Origin: CAVXTT01 sp963764685
Lineage (GTDB): Bacteria; Bacteroidota; Ignavibacteria; Ignavibacteriales; Ignavibacteriaceae
Length of the DNA stretch: 64,000 nt
NCBI GenBank assembly: GCA_963764685.1
Contig: CAVXTT010000027.1
Coordinates: 1 to 64,000, forward strand
Direction of reading: 5' to 3'
Below, in pieces: positions 48,127-57,362 of this stretch. The position numbers were made by a program, and so were the translations under genes. The notes beneath the pieces are model-generated. The model did no database searches, was not told the origin of the DNA, and saw nothing but the letters and a program-made list of their open reading frames with translations. Numbering within the stretch: the first letter of the stretch is position 1; each line of letters starts with the position of its first letter.

Positions 48127-48640
48127 TGCGATCGTTACTACGTGCGATCGTTACTACGTTTAGAGTGAAAATAATTTATTAGGGAGCAGAATGCTGCTCC
48201 CTTCTTTAAAATTAATAAGGGGAAATATGTTAATTACAAAATTTGAAGAACTGGATGTATGGAATGTTTCGAGGAAACTTGTTAAGGAAATTTATTTCAT
48301 TACTTCGGAAGGAAGTTTTTCAAAAGACTATCAGTTAAAAGATCAGATTAGAAGGGCAGCTACTTCCATAATGCTGAATATTTCAGAGGGGTTCGATTCC
48401 AGATCATCTAAAACATTTGTTAATTTTCTTAATTATTCTTATAGATCAGCTTCAGAAACAAAATCTGCTCTCTACATTTCTTTAGACTTAGAGTATATCA
48501 ATCAGAATCAATTTAATAATTTAAGTTCAAAGCTGCTTGATATTCAGAAGATGATTAATAGACTAACAAAGTATTTACACAAGAAGATTTAACGATCGTA
48601 CGAAGAAACGATCGCACGAAGAAACGATCGAACTATCGCT
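48118..48640. mobile_element. Four-helix-bundle gene cassette with tandem-repeat inverted ends
   Basis: Left end 48118-48158: GCGATAGT then two copies of a 16-bp unit GCGATCGTTACTACGT. Right end 48591-48639: the inverted version, GCGATAGT then two and a half copies of the unit with T for A at two places (GCGATCGTTTCTTCGT). The only gene inside is the four-helix-bundle protein, whose stop is at the right end. The left end provides the stop of the sortilin-like gene and the right end abuts the stop of the permease gene. No transposase is present. Mobility is inferred. Confidence 0.6.
48227..48592 (+). CDS. Four-helix-bundle protein (S23/IVS-type, TIGR02436 family)
   Basis: About 121 residues from the ATG at 48227 (GGGGAAAT before it). 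FEELDVWNVSRKLVKEIYFI, LKDQIRRAATSIMLNISEGF, SYRSASETKSAL and LDIQKMINRLTKYL are the four helices typical of this family. Members are encoded in intervening sequences of 23S rRNA and as single genes in many Bacteroidota; the Avd accessory protein of diversity-generating retroelements has a related fold. No reverse transcriptase or rRNA is in the window. Function unknown. Confidence 0.9.
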   Translation: MLITKFEELDVWNVSRKLVKEIYFITSEGSFSKDYQLKDQIRRAATSIMLNISEGFDSRSSKTFVNFLNYSYRSASETKSALYISLDLEYINQNQFNNLSSKLLDIQKMINRLTKYLHKKI

Positions 48641-49873
48641 TTATTCGTATCGCAGTGCTTCTATCGGATCGAGGTTTGCTGCTTTGTACGCGGGGTATGT
48701 TCCGAAGAGGAGACCGACAAAGATACATAACGAAAGACCGATGGCGACCCAGTCGTAAGGAATGGCTGTCTGAGCATTAAGAAGTCCCCCCGCCAGGTTA
48801 CCTAGACCTACACCAAGAATAATTCCGATAAGACCTCCCAGGATGCAAAGGACTATTGCTTCGAACAGGAACTGCAGCAATATAGTGGTCTTTCTTGCCC
48901 CGATAGCTTTCCTGATTCCGATCTCACGGGTCCGTTCGGTTACTGAGACAAGCATAATATTCATAATACCTACACCTGCAGCCAGAAGTGCAATAATGGA
49001 AACTACCAGCGCACCTATTTTAACTCCGCTTGTCATTTCATTTATCATACCGATAATTGTTTCATTGCTGAAGATATCAAAATTATTCTCTTCTCCTGCA
49101 CCAACTTTCCTTATGGTTCTCATATAACCTATGGCAGCCTCTATGGTCTCATTATAATCTTCTTTGCTGTTCGACATTACAGTGATATTCACGCTTCGGG
49201 ACCTCTTGCCGTACATACTCTGGAAAGTGGTAATCGGCATTACTATATAGTTATCCCTGCTTTCACCAAACAGCTGGGGCTGCTTTTCAAGAAGACCGAT
49301 TACCTTTAACGGTTTGCCGTCTACTCTTATTATAAAATCTATAGGATCAAGGTTTGCAAACAGTTTATCAACAATATCCTGACCGATAAGACATACATCA
49401 TTTGCATACTGTATATCTGTTTCCCTCAATTCCCTGCCGTGCTCAACGTGCCAGTCGTTTGTTCTCATGGCACCTGTGGTAATACCGGCTATCTGGATAT
49501 TGGGATTCGTTTCCTTATTGCCGAATTTAATAACCTTTCCGAACTGCCATTGTTCAGCACCAATATATTTAGCCTGTGTAAGTACACGCTCGAGTCTTTC
49601 AAATTCTTCTATTGTAAGATCTTTCCTGTTCCTGAATCTTGCTCTCTGCTGATGTCCCCCGCCAGTCATAACAGGATATTTCTGTATCTGGAAGGTATTC
49701 TTCGCCAGCTGGGATACCCCGTTTTCAATACTCGACTGAAGCATAGTAATAACTGTCATTATTACTATGATCGAGAAAATACCAACAACGACTCCCAGGA
49801 CTGTGAGAAGAGTTCTCAGCCTGTTATTTTTGAGAGACTGAAGAGATATTCCGAGTATTTGGCTAATCTTCAA
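48641..49873 (-). CDS. MacB-like ABC transporter permease (second)
   Basis: 410 residues. One N-terminal membrane helix, a large periplasmic MacB_PCD domain (about 50-270), then three helices with the FtsX core (VTERTREIGIRKAIGARKTT) and the end DPIEALRYE. No ATPase domain is fused. Last gene of the exporter operon, 12 bases after the first permease. Confidence 0.93.
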   Translation of the reverse strand: MKISQILGISLQSLKNNRLRTLLTVLGVVVGIFSIIVIMTVITMLQSSIENGVSQLAKNTFQIQKYPVMTGGGHQQRARFRNRKDLTIEEFERLERVLTQAKYIGAEQWQFGKVIKFGNKETNPNIQIAGITTGAMRTNDWHVEHGRELRETDIQYANDVCLIGQDIVDKLFANLDPIDFIIRVDGKPLKVIGLLEKQPQLFGESRDNYIVMPITTFQSMYGKRSRSVNITVMSNSKEDYNETIEAAIGYMRTIRKVGAGEENNFDIFSNETIIGMINEMTSGVKIGALVVSIIALLAAGVGIMNIMLVSVTERTREIGIRKAIGARKTTILLQFLFEAIVLCILGGLIGIILGVGLGNLAGGLLNAQTAIPYDWVAIGLSLCIFVGLLFGTYPAYKAANLDPIEALRYE

Positions 49874-49885
49874 TTTAACTGTTCC

Positions 49886-51121
49886 TTATTCATAACGTAA
49901 AGCATCAACAGGATCCATCTTAGCGGCTGTATAAGCCGGTGCAAGTCCTGCAACTATTCCGGTGATTAAAGAAATAACTATAGCTATTATTACAGCATCA
50001 TATTGAATTGAGGTAGGAATGAACTTATCGACAAGCATACTAAGTAATACTGCAAACAGGAGGCCTATCAAACCTCCGACCATACATATTGTTGATGATT
50101 CAAGAAGGAACTGTCCCATTATTGTTCTTCTCTTTGCACCGATCGCCTTCCTTAATCCGATTTCCTTGGTACGCTCCTTCACAGATACAAACATTATATT
50201 CATAATTCCAACGGCACCGACAAATAAAGACAATCCTGTAATAAAAAGACCTGCTATCTGGATTACTCCAACAACAGAATTATAATTGGCCATCAGCCCT
50301 TCCTGCTGGTTAATGCTGAAATCATTCTCCTCATCATAGCTTAAACCTCTTATCTGACTCATAATACCTTCAGCTTCAGCTTTTGTTTCCTCAACCATAG
50401 CGGGATTTACAGCCCTGACATTTATAGTTACAGTACCGAATGATTCCCCCATAAAATTCTTAAAGATCGTACCTATAGGGACGAATACCTGGTTATCAGG
50501 ATTGAATGCACCAAGTATAAAGCTTCCCTGCTCGGCGAGTACACCTACAACTTTGTAATTAACTCCACCTATCTTTATTGTTTTATCTAGAGCATCACCG
50601 CGCGGGAAAAGATTCTTTGCTATTTCACTGCCTATGACTGTAACATATCTCGAGCCTTTACTCTCTATATCCGAATAGAATCTTCCCATATCAAAAGTAA
50701 AATTGGTTGTCTTTACATAATCGGAAGAGGAACCATTAAGGAAGACACTTTCCACAACTTTATCCTCATACTTAACCGTTTGGCGTGAATTCATTACAGG
50801 AGCAGTAGCTAAAGGCAGTTTTGCCATATCCTTAAATTTTTCATAATCCTCTATCTTGATATTTCGGCGGTTTCTGAATTTCCACCAGTCATCATTAGAG
50901 AACCACGCCCATTTATCTATATACAAAACATCTGATCCCAGTGCACTTATGCCGTTCTGAAAGGAGTTATCGATCCCTTTAATAGCAGTAGTCATCACTA
51001 CAACTGATGTTACACCTATTACAATACCAAGCATTGTAAGAGCAGACCTGATCTTATTTGCTTTAATAGCTCTTAAAGCAATCAGCATACTCTCCTTCAG
51101 TTCAAATAATAAACTTCTCAT
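49886..51121 (-). CDS. MacB-like ABC transporter permease (first)
   Basis: 411 residues with the same layout: N-terminal helix, MacB_PCD periplasmic domain, FtsX region (VKERTKEIGLRKAIGAKRRT) and the end DPVDALRYE. The two permeases are similar in design and probably form a heterodimer, with the single ATPase gene upstream. Confidence 0.93.
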   Translation of the reverse strand: MRSLLFELKESMLIALRAIKANKIRSALTMLGIVIGVTSVVVMTTAIKGIDNSFQNGISALGSDVLYIDKWAWFSNDDWWKFRNRRNIKIEDYEKFKDMAKLPLATAPVMNSRQTVKYEDKVVESVFLNGSSSDYVKTTNFTFDMGRFYSDIESKGSRYVTVIGSEIAKNLFPRGDALDKTIKIGGVNYKVVGVLAEQGSFILGAFNPDNQVFVPIGTIFKNFMGESFGTVTINVRAVNPAMVEETKAEAEGIMSQIRGLSYDEENDFSINQQEGLMANYNSVVGVIQIAGLFITGLSLFVGAVGIMNIMFVSVKERTKEIGLRKAIGAKRRTIMGQFLLESSTICMVGGLIGLLFAVLLSMLVDKFIPTSIQYDAVIIAIVISLITGIVAGLAPAYTAAKMDPVDALRYE

Positions 51122-51145
51122 AAAATCCTCAGCTCTATTTAGTTT

Positions 51146-51868
51146 CTAAGCCTGAACGTGCACTCGCGGCTTAGGGATATATCTGCTTGAAACCTTTTCA
51201 TCTGCCTCAATAAGCCCGTCTTTTAACCTTACAATCCTTGCAGCGTGTTCGGCAATGTATTCTTCGTGTGTTACAAGAATAATCGTATTTCCCTTTTCAT
51301 AGATCTCATTAAACAGGAGCATAATTTCCTCACCTGTTTTGGAATCAAGGTTACCGGTCGGTTCGTCAGCAAGAATAATTGAAGGATTTGTTACAAGTGC
51401 ACGGGCAATTGCAACTCTTTGTCTCTGTCCTCCCGACAGCTCATTAGGTTTATGGTGCATCCTGTCCTTAAGTCCTACATCAACTAATGACTGCTCGGCT
51501 CTGCTTCTTCTCTCCTGGTATGAAACGCCTGCATAGATTAGCGGGAGTTCGACATTATGAATAGCATCGGAGCGTGCAAGTAGATTAAAGGTCTGAAAAA
51601 CAAATCCTATTTCTCTGTTTCTGATCTTAGCAAGATCATTATCAGTCATCTGGCTGACATTAATGCTGTTGAACTCATACAAACCGGAAGTGGGTGTATC
51701 CAGACAGCCGAGCATATTCATTAAAGTAGATTTACCGGAACCGGATGGTCCCATAATAGCAACATATTCATTCTTATCAATTTTTAGTGACACATCCCTC
51801 AGCGCGTGAACTTCCTCAGACCCTACCTGGTAGATCTTAGCAATATGTTCAATGTTAATTATGTTCAT
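51146..51868 (-). CDS. ABC transporter ATPase (MacB/LolD type)
   Basis: 240 residues. Walker A GPSGSGKST (40-48), signature LSGGQRQRVAIARAL, Walker B ILADEPTGNLDS and the switch His in LVTHEE. LDTPTSGLYEF is typical of the type VII/MacB-LolD group, which drives mechanical transmission instead of inner-membrane transport. Confidence 0.96.
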   Translation of the reverse strand: MNIINIEHIAKIYQVGSEEVHALRDVSLKIDKNEYVAIMGPSGSGKSTLMNMLGCLDTPTSGLYEFNSINVSQMTDNDLAKIRNREIGFVFQTFNLLARSDAIHNVELPLIYAGVSYQERRSRAEQSLVDVGLKDRMHHKPNELSGGQRQRVAIARALVTNPSIILADEPTGNLDSKTGEEIMLLFNEIYEKGNTIILVTHEEYIAEHAARIVRLKDGLIEADEKVSSRYIPKPRVHVQA

Positions 51869-51876
51869 TTATTTGC

Positions 51877-53184
51877 CTAGCTTTTCTTGTTGAAGGACAT
51901 CTTCTTTTCTTCAACACGTACATTGCTTCCGTCGTTTAATTCTCTCGATATTGCCCTGTAACTTCCGGAGATTACCATTTCGCCCCCCTCAAGACCTTTC
52001 TTTATCTGGATATAATTATCATCGCTTAGTCCTGTTTCAACCTCTACAGATTTAGCTTTTCCGTTCTTAACGATAAAAACGATCTCTTTTGGTTTGTTGT
52101 TATCTTTCTGCTTGTCATCTTTTTTTACCATTAAAGCAGAAGATTCCTCTTCTCCTTCAGCTTTATTTTCCTGGGGACCTTTCATTCCTTCATTTCTCGC
52201 AGTAACGCTCTGCAGTGGAACAGTAACAACATTGGCAATTGTTTCAGTCTGAATATCAGAATTGCACGACATACCAGGTCTAAGATTGGGATCGGGATCA
52301 ATAAGTTTTATTCTCACATTAAAATTAACTACCTGTTCCTGTGTACCTATGCCGGCTGTCAAAGCGGAGTTACCTATCTGGGTAACAACACCCTTAAATT
52401 CCTTCTCACTGAAGGCATCTACTTTAATGGTAGCTGTATCGCCGTTTGATACCAGAACCACATCATTTTCATCTACTTCAACAGTGGCTTCCATATGGTG
52501 AAGATCAGCAACCGTCATAATATTTGTACCCTGGCTGAATCCGCTTCCAAGTACTCTTTCACCAAGTTCAACATTCAATTGAGTTACTGTCCCATCCATA
52601 GGGGAATAGATTGCTGTTTTATTGATCTGTTCATTTATTTCTTTCAAAGAAGCCTGCATCTGCAGAACTTCAGCCTGTGCTCCTTCAAATGCTCCTTTTG
52701 CACTTAAGTAAGAACTTTTTGATGTTTCGAGTTCAGAATCACTTGCAAGTTTCTTTGTGTGCAGTTCTTTTATTCTATTATACTCAGAATTTATCCTATC
52801 CAGTTCAGCCTGCCGCATAGACAGGTTTGATTTTGCACTTAAAAGACCGGCTTCTGCTCTGTCTTTTTGTGCAATATAAATATCTGCTTTAATTTTTATC
52901 AGCAGGGTTCCTTTTTTTACCATATCACCTTCCTTCACAGGTAAAGCTATGATTTCCCCGGTAACTTCGGGAGTAATGATAACCTGGAATTCCGGGTTAA
53001 TCTTCCCGGTTGCAGAGACTGTCTGGGTAATATCTCTTTTTGCTACTTTCTCGGTCTGTACTGCAATAATTTCATCTTTGCTACCGCCAAGTAGTGCAAC
53101 AAGAACAAGGACAACAACAAGAAGTCCTATTCCTCCGAATATGAATAATTTCTTTTTTGATCTTTTGGGTTTTCCGTTAGCCAT
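51877..53184 (-). CDS. Periplasmic adaptor subunit (MacA/HlyD type)
   Basis: 435 residues with a membrane anchor (about 12-31). Biotinyl-lipoyl-like half motifs around VSATGKINPEFQVIITPEVTG and IYSPMDGTVTQLNVELGERV surround a coiled-coil hairpin (about 100-190). A beta-barrel and a membrane-proximal domain follow, with an acidic and Lys-rich insert at about 340-370. Bridges the permeases to TolC. Confidence 0.94.
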   Translation of the reverse strand: MANGKPKRSKKKLFIFGGIGLLVVVLVLVALLGGSKDEIIAVQTEKVAKRDITQTVSATGKINPEFQVIITPEVTGEIIALPVKEGDMVKKGTLLIKIKADIYIAQKDRAEAGLLSAKSNLSMRQAELDRINSEYNRIKELHTKKLASDSELETSKSSYLSAKGAFEGAQAEVLQMQASLKEINEQINKTAIYSPMDGTVTQLNVELGERVLGSGFSQGTNIMTVADLHHMEATVEVDENDVVLVSNGDTATIKVDAFSEKEFKGVVTQIGNSALTAGIGTQEQVVNFNVRIKLIDPDPNLRPGMSCNSDIQTETIANVVTVPLQSVTARNEGMKGPQENKAEGEEESSALMVKKDDKQKDNNKPKEIVFIVKNGKAKSVEVETGLSDDNYIQIKKGLEGGEMVISGSYRAISRELNDGSNVRVEEKKMSFNKKS

Positions 53185-53209
53185 TTGGATATTCTCCTAT
53201 TAAGAATTT

Positions 53210-54547
53210 TCATTGATATCTTTTATAATCAAGGACACCGAGCTGATACTTTAACTGCTCACTCAGCGTTACATAAGCAAACTGCGCATTTATATAAGTT
53301 GTTTGTGCATTTGTATACTCTGAATTAGCAACAAGCACATTCAAAAGAGTGCCGGCGCCGAGGTTATATTTTTCCTGTTCGATTTTTCTGTTTTCTTCAG
53401 CAGCAGTTACATTCCTTTCACTTACATCAAGCAGTTTCTCCGCTCCCTGCAGATCAAGGAAAGTTTTCTGGATGCCCCTTGCAATTTCTCTTTCGAGATC
53501 GGATACTTCAATTTCTCTTGTCATTGCATTAACCTGAGCCTGCTGTACCCTATTTACAACAGAGAATCCGGAGAAGATGGGTATATTTAAATTTAACCCG
53601 ACAAAATACCTGTCAGTTTCAAACAAATGTTTCATTGTGTTGGAATTGGTGCTATAACTCGCGCTGCCGGTCAATGTCGGGAAGTGACCTGAGCGGGCAA
53701 TAGATACAGCATCATATGAACTTTCAAGTGAAAGTTTTGCACTGGCATAATCCAGCCTGGTTTGAAGAGCCTGAATGACAAGCTCCCTGATATTCTCAAA
53801 ATCTTTTGATAAATTCTGCCCAAGCACACTTTGTTCAGCAGTTGACAAGGAATCGTTAAATTGGTACTCCTCCAGTACATTCAAACCAAGATAATATAAA
53901 AGATTTGTTTTAGCCGTTTCAAGATTATTTTTTGCCCTGATTACTTCAAGTTCTGCATTTCCGAGTCTTACCTGCTGGGCGTAAACATCAGCAAGAGTTA
54001 CAGCACCAAGTTTATTCCGTTCCGAGATTGTTTCGTAGTTTTTCTGACTCCATATCACGTCTTCTTCCTTAACTTTAAGCAGTTGCTGAAAATTCACAAC
54101 ATCGTAGTAATATGTAATTGTCTGGAATACTACATCCTGTTTCAATCTTTCGAGTGATAATTCTGCCGATTCTAAATCATTCTGGCTTTGTGACAGGGCT
54201 GAGAGATTTGACAATCCGTCAAATAGAACCCAATCTGCTCCCACACCTGCGTTATAAGTCCTCTCCTCTGAGGCAGGCTGCTGAAAAGTACCAACTCCAG
54301 GGATAAAAGTTTCTCCTGCTTCGATTCTACTCCAATTCCACCCTGCTGAAACTCCGAGCGATGGTAAAAGACCACCATAACCTGACTGAACTCCGCTTTC
54401 ATAGGCACTGAGAGAACTTTCAGATTTTTTGATTAAACTGTTCCGTTGCAGAGCGATTTGGACAGCCTCATCCAGAGTAAGTAGTTTTTGTCCGAAAGAA
54501 GCAGCTGAAAAAATTAAAAGTAAAAGAATATTAAGTGAAAATCGCAT
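53210..54547 (-). CDS. TolC family outer-membrane efflux protein
   Basis: 445 residues. Signal peptide (FSLNILLLLIFSAASFGQ), then two repeated helical-barrel halves (DEAVQIALQRNSLIKKSES ... RIARSGHFPTLTGSASY and EEISDLEREIARGIQ-like part). It is the first gene of the operon TolC, adaptor, ATPase, permease, permease, which would export a compound or peptide from the periplasm. Substrate unknown. Confidence 0.93.
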   Translation of the reverse strand: MRFSLNILLLLIFSAASFGQKLLTLDEAVQIALQRNSLIKKSESSLSAYESGVQSGYGGLLPSLGVSAGWNWSRIEAGETFIPGVGTFQQPASEERTYNAGVGADWVLFDGLSNLSALSQSQNDLESAELSLERLKQDVVFQTITYYYDVVNFQQLLKVKEEDVIWSQKNYETISERNKLGAVTLADVYAQQVRLGNAELEVIRAKNNLETAKTNLLYYLGLNVLEEYQFNDSLSTAEQSVLGQNLSKDFENIRELVIQALQTRLDYASAKLSLESSYDAVSIARSGHFPTLTGSASYSTNSNTMKHLFETDRYFVGLNLNIPIFSGFSVVNRVQQAQVNAMTREIEVSDLEREIARGIQKTFLDLQGAEKLLDVSERNVTAAEENRKIEQEKYNLGAGTLLNVLVANSEYTNAQTTYINAQFAYVTLSEQLKYQLGVLDYKRYQ

Positions 54548-54668
54548 TTCCGCTCCATTATTAAGAAGATAAATTAGTCGTCTTTTAGACGCTTAATTTT
54601 TAGTGTTAGTTTACCGTTAAGGCATTTTTTCAGTAAATTCTGCACAAAAATACCCAAAGGAATACAAG

Positions 54669-54700
54669 TTATTCAGTAAACTATATAAACGGCTGAATAA
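54669..54700. promoter_or_regulatory. Inverted repeat upstream of the exporter operon
   Basis: TTATTCAG (54669-54676), 16-base spacer, CTGAATAA (54693-54700), about 120 bases upstream of the TolC start. A short hairpin CGTCT/AGACG lies at 54579-54591. Either could be a regulator site; no regulator gene is adjacent. Confidence 0.35.
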
Positions 54701-54779
54701 CTACATATACGGTTAATTATTTTATTAAGATGAGAAATTAGCCGAACGTAATTTCGGCATAATGGCAGAAATTAAAAAG

Positions 54780-56186
54780 CTAATTATTCAGATATTTATC
54801 TTTTATCTGCAGCAGATAGTTATAAGCATCTTCATAATTGTTAGCGATCTTTCCTTCAAGGATTGCTTCTTCAATTGCGGTTTTGATCTCACCGACTTTC
54901 CGACCGGGAGATATTCCACAGACTTCCATGATAGTCTCCCCCCTTACGGGCGACTGGAATGCACTTAGTTTATCTTTTTCTTCAACCTCGAGAACCTTAG
55001 CCATTACTCTTTCGTAATTATCCAGATATTTTGCAACCTTGTCAGGGTTCTTGCTGGTAATATCCGCCCGGCATAACGTAATTAAATCATTGAGATGTTC
55101 CCCTGCATTTACTATAAGACGGCGGATAGCTGAATCGGTAACCTCTTCTGCTGCAAGAGCAATCGGTCTCAGGTGAAGCCGAATAAGTTTTTCTACATAC
55201 GGAAGCTCGTGAAAAGGAAGTTTCATCCTTCGGAATATTCCCTTCATCATTCTTGCACCAATTTCTTCGTGCCCGTGGAAAGTCCAGCCCGTATCAGGAA
55301 TAAATTTCTTGGTCTGTGGCTTGGCAATATCGTGCATCAAAGCCGCAAACCTTAGCCAGATATTATCACTCACACGTGCAACATTATCAACTACAAGGCA
55401 GGTGTGCAGAAAAACATCTTTATGATGATAATCCTTTCTTTGCTCAACTCCCGAAAGATTTGCTACTTCAGGAAACACTACCTCCATTACGCCTGAATAG
55501 AACAAAAGCTTCAGACCAATTGAAGGCTGAGGAGAAGCCAGTATTTTTAAAAACTCATCAGTGATTCTTTCCTGGGATACAATTGTAAGTCTTTTTCTGA
55601 GATTATTTGCAGCAATATTAATTGAATCATCTACCTGAAACTGCAGCTGTGATGCAAACCTGAATCCCCTCATAATCCTAAGCGGATCATCATCAAAAGT
55701 AATCTCCGGATCCAGAGGAGTTCTGATAATTTTGTTTTCCAGATCCTGCAATCCGTTAAAAGTATCGATGAGCTCACCAAAATTCCCGGGGTTAATACTA
55801 ACAGCAAGTGTATTGATTGTGAAATCCCTTCTGCTAATATCCTCTTCGAAGCTGCCGGATTCAACCTGAGGGTTACGGCTTTCTTTATTATATGATTCTT
55901 TTCTTGCACCAACAAACTCAAGATTATACTCCCCCAATTTGAAATGTGCTGTACCAAAATTCCTGTAAATTGCTATATTCTTTATACCCAGTTTTCCTGC
56001 AAGAAGAGACGCATACCCGGGACCGTCACCCACAACCAGAAAATCTATTTCTTTTTTATCCCTGCCCAGGATCAAATCTCTTACATAACCGCCAACAATA
56101 TATACAGCAAAGCCCATCTCATCTGCAGCAACAGAAGCATCTTTAAGGAATTTCAGTTTGTTTAATTCTTTATTAAAGTTTTTCAT
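54780..56186 (-). CDS. cca: CCA tRNA nucleotidyltransferase / poly(A) polymerase family with HD domain
   Basis: 468 residues. Nucleotidyltransferase head with VGGYVRDLILGRDKKEIDFLV, then RRDFTINTLAVS and DDPLRIMRGFRFASQL. The C-terminal HD domain has DVFLHTC and LMHDIAKP. Adds or repairs the CCA end of tRNA; the tRNA-Leu in this window encodes CCA, so repair is its role at least there. The start overlaps the permease gene end by 14 bases. Confidence 0.94.
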   Translation of the reverse strand: MKNFNKELNKLKFLKDASVAADEMGFAVYIVGGYVRDLILGRDKKEIDFLVVGDGPGYASLLAGKLGIKNIAIYRNFGTAHFKLGEYNLEFVGARKESYNKESRNPQVESGSFEEDISRRDFTINTLAVSINPGNFGELIDTFNGLQDLENKIIRTPLDPEITFDDDPLRIMRGFRFASQLQFQVDDSINIAANNLRKRLTIVSQERITDEFLKILASPQPSIGLKLLFYSGVMEVVFPEVANLSGVEQRKDYHHKDVFLHTCLVVDNVARVSDNIWLRFAALMHDIAKPQTKKFIPDTGWTFHGHEEIGARMMKGIFRRMKLPFHELPYVEKLIRLHLRPIALAAEEVTDSAIRRLIVNAGEHLNDLITLCRADITSKNPDKVAKYLDNYERVMAKVLEVEEKDKLSAFQSPVRGETIMEVCGISPGRKVGEIKTAIEEAILEGKIANNYEDAYNYLLQIKDKYLNN

Positions 56187-57294
56187 TGATGATTACAGGA
56201 GCCGGTTCCTGTACCACTAAAGGGAGAGGTTTACTTCCAAGAATTACTGCAATAGGCCGCAGTGGAGCGATATTGCTGAATAATATTTTCATCGCGGCAG
56301 CGATTGGTACCGCTAAGAACATTCCAACTACTCCCCATACCCATCCCCAAAAAATGAGGGAGAAGAGAACGAATACGGGGCTCAGATCCATCTGCTTTCC
56401 CAGATAGTGAGGTTCTGCGATATTACCGATAAGATTATGTATTGCCAGAAGTAAAAGTGTCATAGAGATTACAGACCAGCCCAGCCCTTTATCCAGAAAA
56501 GCAATACTTACAGGAGCTAATGTTGCGATAGTTGAACCGATATTCGGGATGTAATTTAAAATGAATGTTAATATACCCCAGAACAAAGCAAAATCCACAT
56601 CATATAGAGACAGGATTCCCCAGGTGATCAGTCCGGTTACCAGGCCTAATACTGTTTTAATTACAAGGTAATTTTGAAGCTGTGTATCTATAGATTCTAT
56701 ATTATCCGCTATAAGCTGTTTCTTCCCCAGGAAAGCTGATTTTAATCTTTCCTCAAATTGCTTTTTCCCGGCCATCATAAAAACCCAAAACACTAATGAT
56801 ATGAGCATATCCCCAAGAAAACCGGTGATATTATTAAACATCCACTCTATTACCCCGATTTCATAAAGTTTCTTAAAGATCGATTCCCCATCTACATTAA
56901 TAAAATTAAAACCTATGATTTTTGAAAATTCTTTTACAGTAATCCCGAGCGGTGTAAGCAAAGCTTTAATTATCCCCGTTAAATGATTAAGATAGTATTG
57001 AAGCTTGCCGGAAATAGTTTCCAGATTATAGAGCAGAAGCAGCCCGAATAAATAAATGATCCCGGCTATTAATAAAAAAATCAGTAAGATAGTTATCCAT
57101 TTAGGGATTCCGTAACGACGAAGAATAACCTGGAGAGGATGAAAAAGATAAGTGAGAAACACTGCTATCGTCACAGGAATTAATATTTCCTTAAGTGCCA
57201 TAAGTATGTATACAAAGAGTATAAATGTTATGAAGCCAAGGAAAATGGTCAAGAGTTTTGTATGACGGTGAACTATCTGCTCAGGAGAATACAT
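56173..57294 (-). CDS. AI-2E family transporter
   Basis: 373 residues, about eight membrane helices. LIPVTIAVFLTYLFHPLQVI, LFWGILTFILNYIPNIGSTI and GWVWGVVGMFLAVPIAAAMK match the AI-2E/PerM family of permeases, some of which export autoinducer-2 or act as Na/H antiporters. Function here unknown. Confidence 0.92.
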   Translation of the reverse strand: MYSPEQIVHRHTKLLTIFLGFITFILFVYILMALKEILIPVTIAVFLTYLFHPLQVILRRYGIPKWITILLIFLLIAGIIYLFGLLLLYNLETISGKLQYYLNHLTGIIKALLTPLGITVKEFSKIIGFNFINVDGESIFKKLYEIGVIEWMFNNITGFLGDMLISLVFWVFMMAGKKQFEERLKSAFLGKKQLIADNIESIDTQLQNYLVIKTVLGLVTGLITWGILSLYDVDFALFWGILTFILNYIPNIGSTIATLAPVSIAFLDKGLGWSVISMTLLLLAIHNLIGNIAEPHYLGKQMDLSPVFVLFSLIFWGWVWGVVGMFLAVPIAAAMKILFSNIAPLRPIAVILGSKPLPLVVQEPAPVIINEKL

Positions 57295-57362
57295 ATATAT
57301 GATTAAATTATTTACCTAAGATAAGAAAGAAATGATCTTTCCGGGAATCGATTTGATCTGCC

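Noticed and set aside
48227..48592. Avd of a diversity-generating retroelement, or a 23S rRNA intervening sequence
   Set aside because: No reverse transcriptase, template/variable repeat pair or rRNA flanks the gene.
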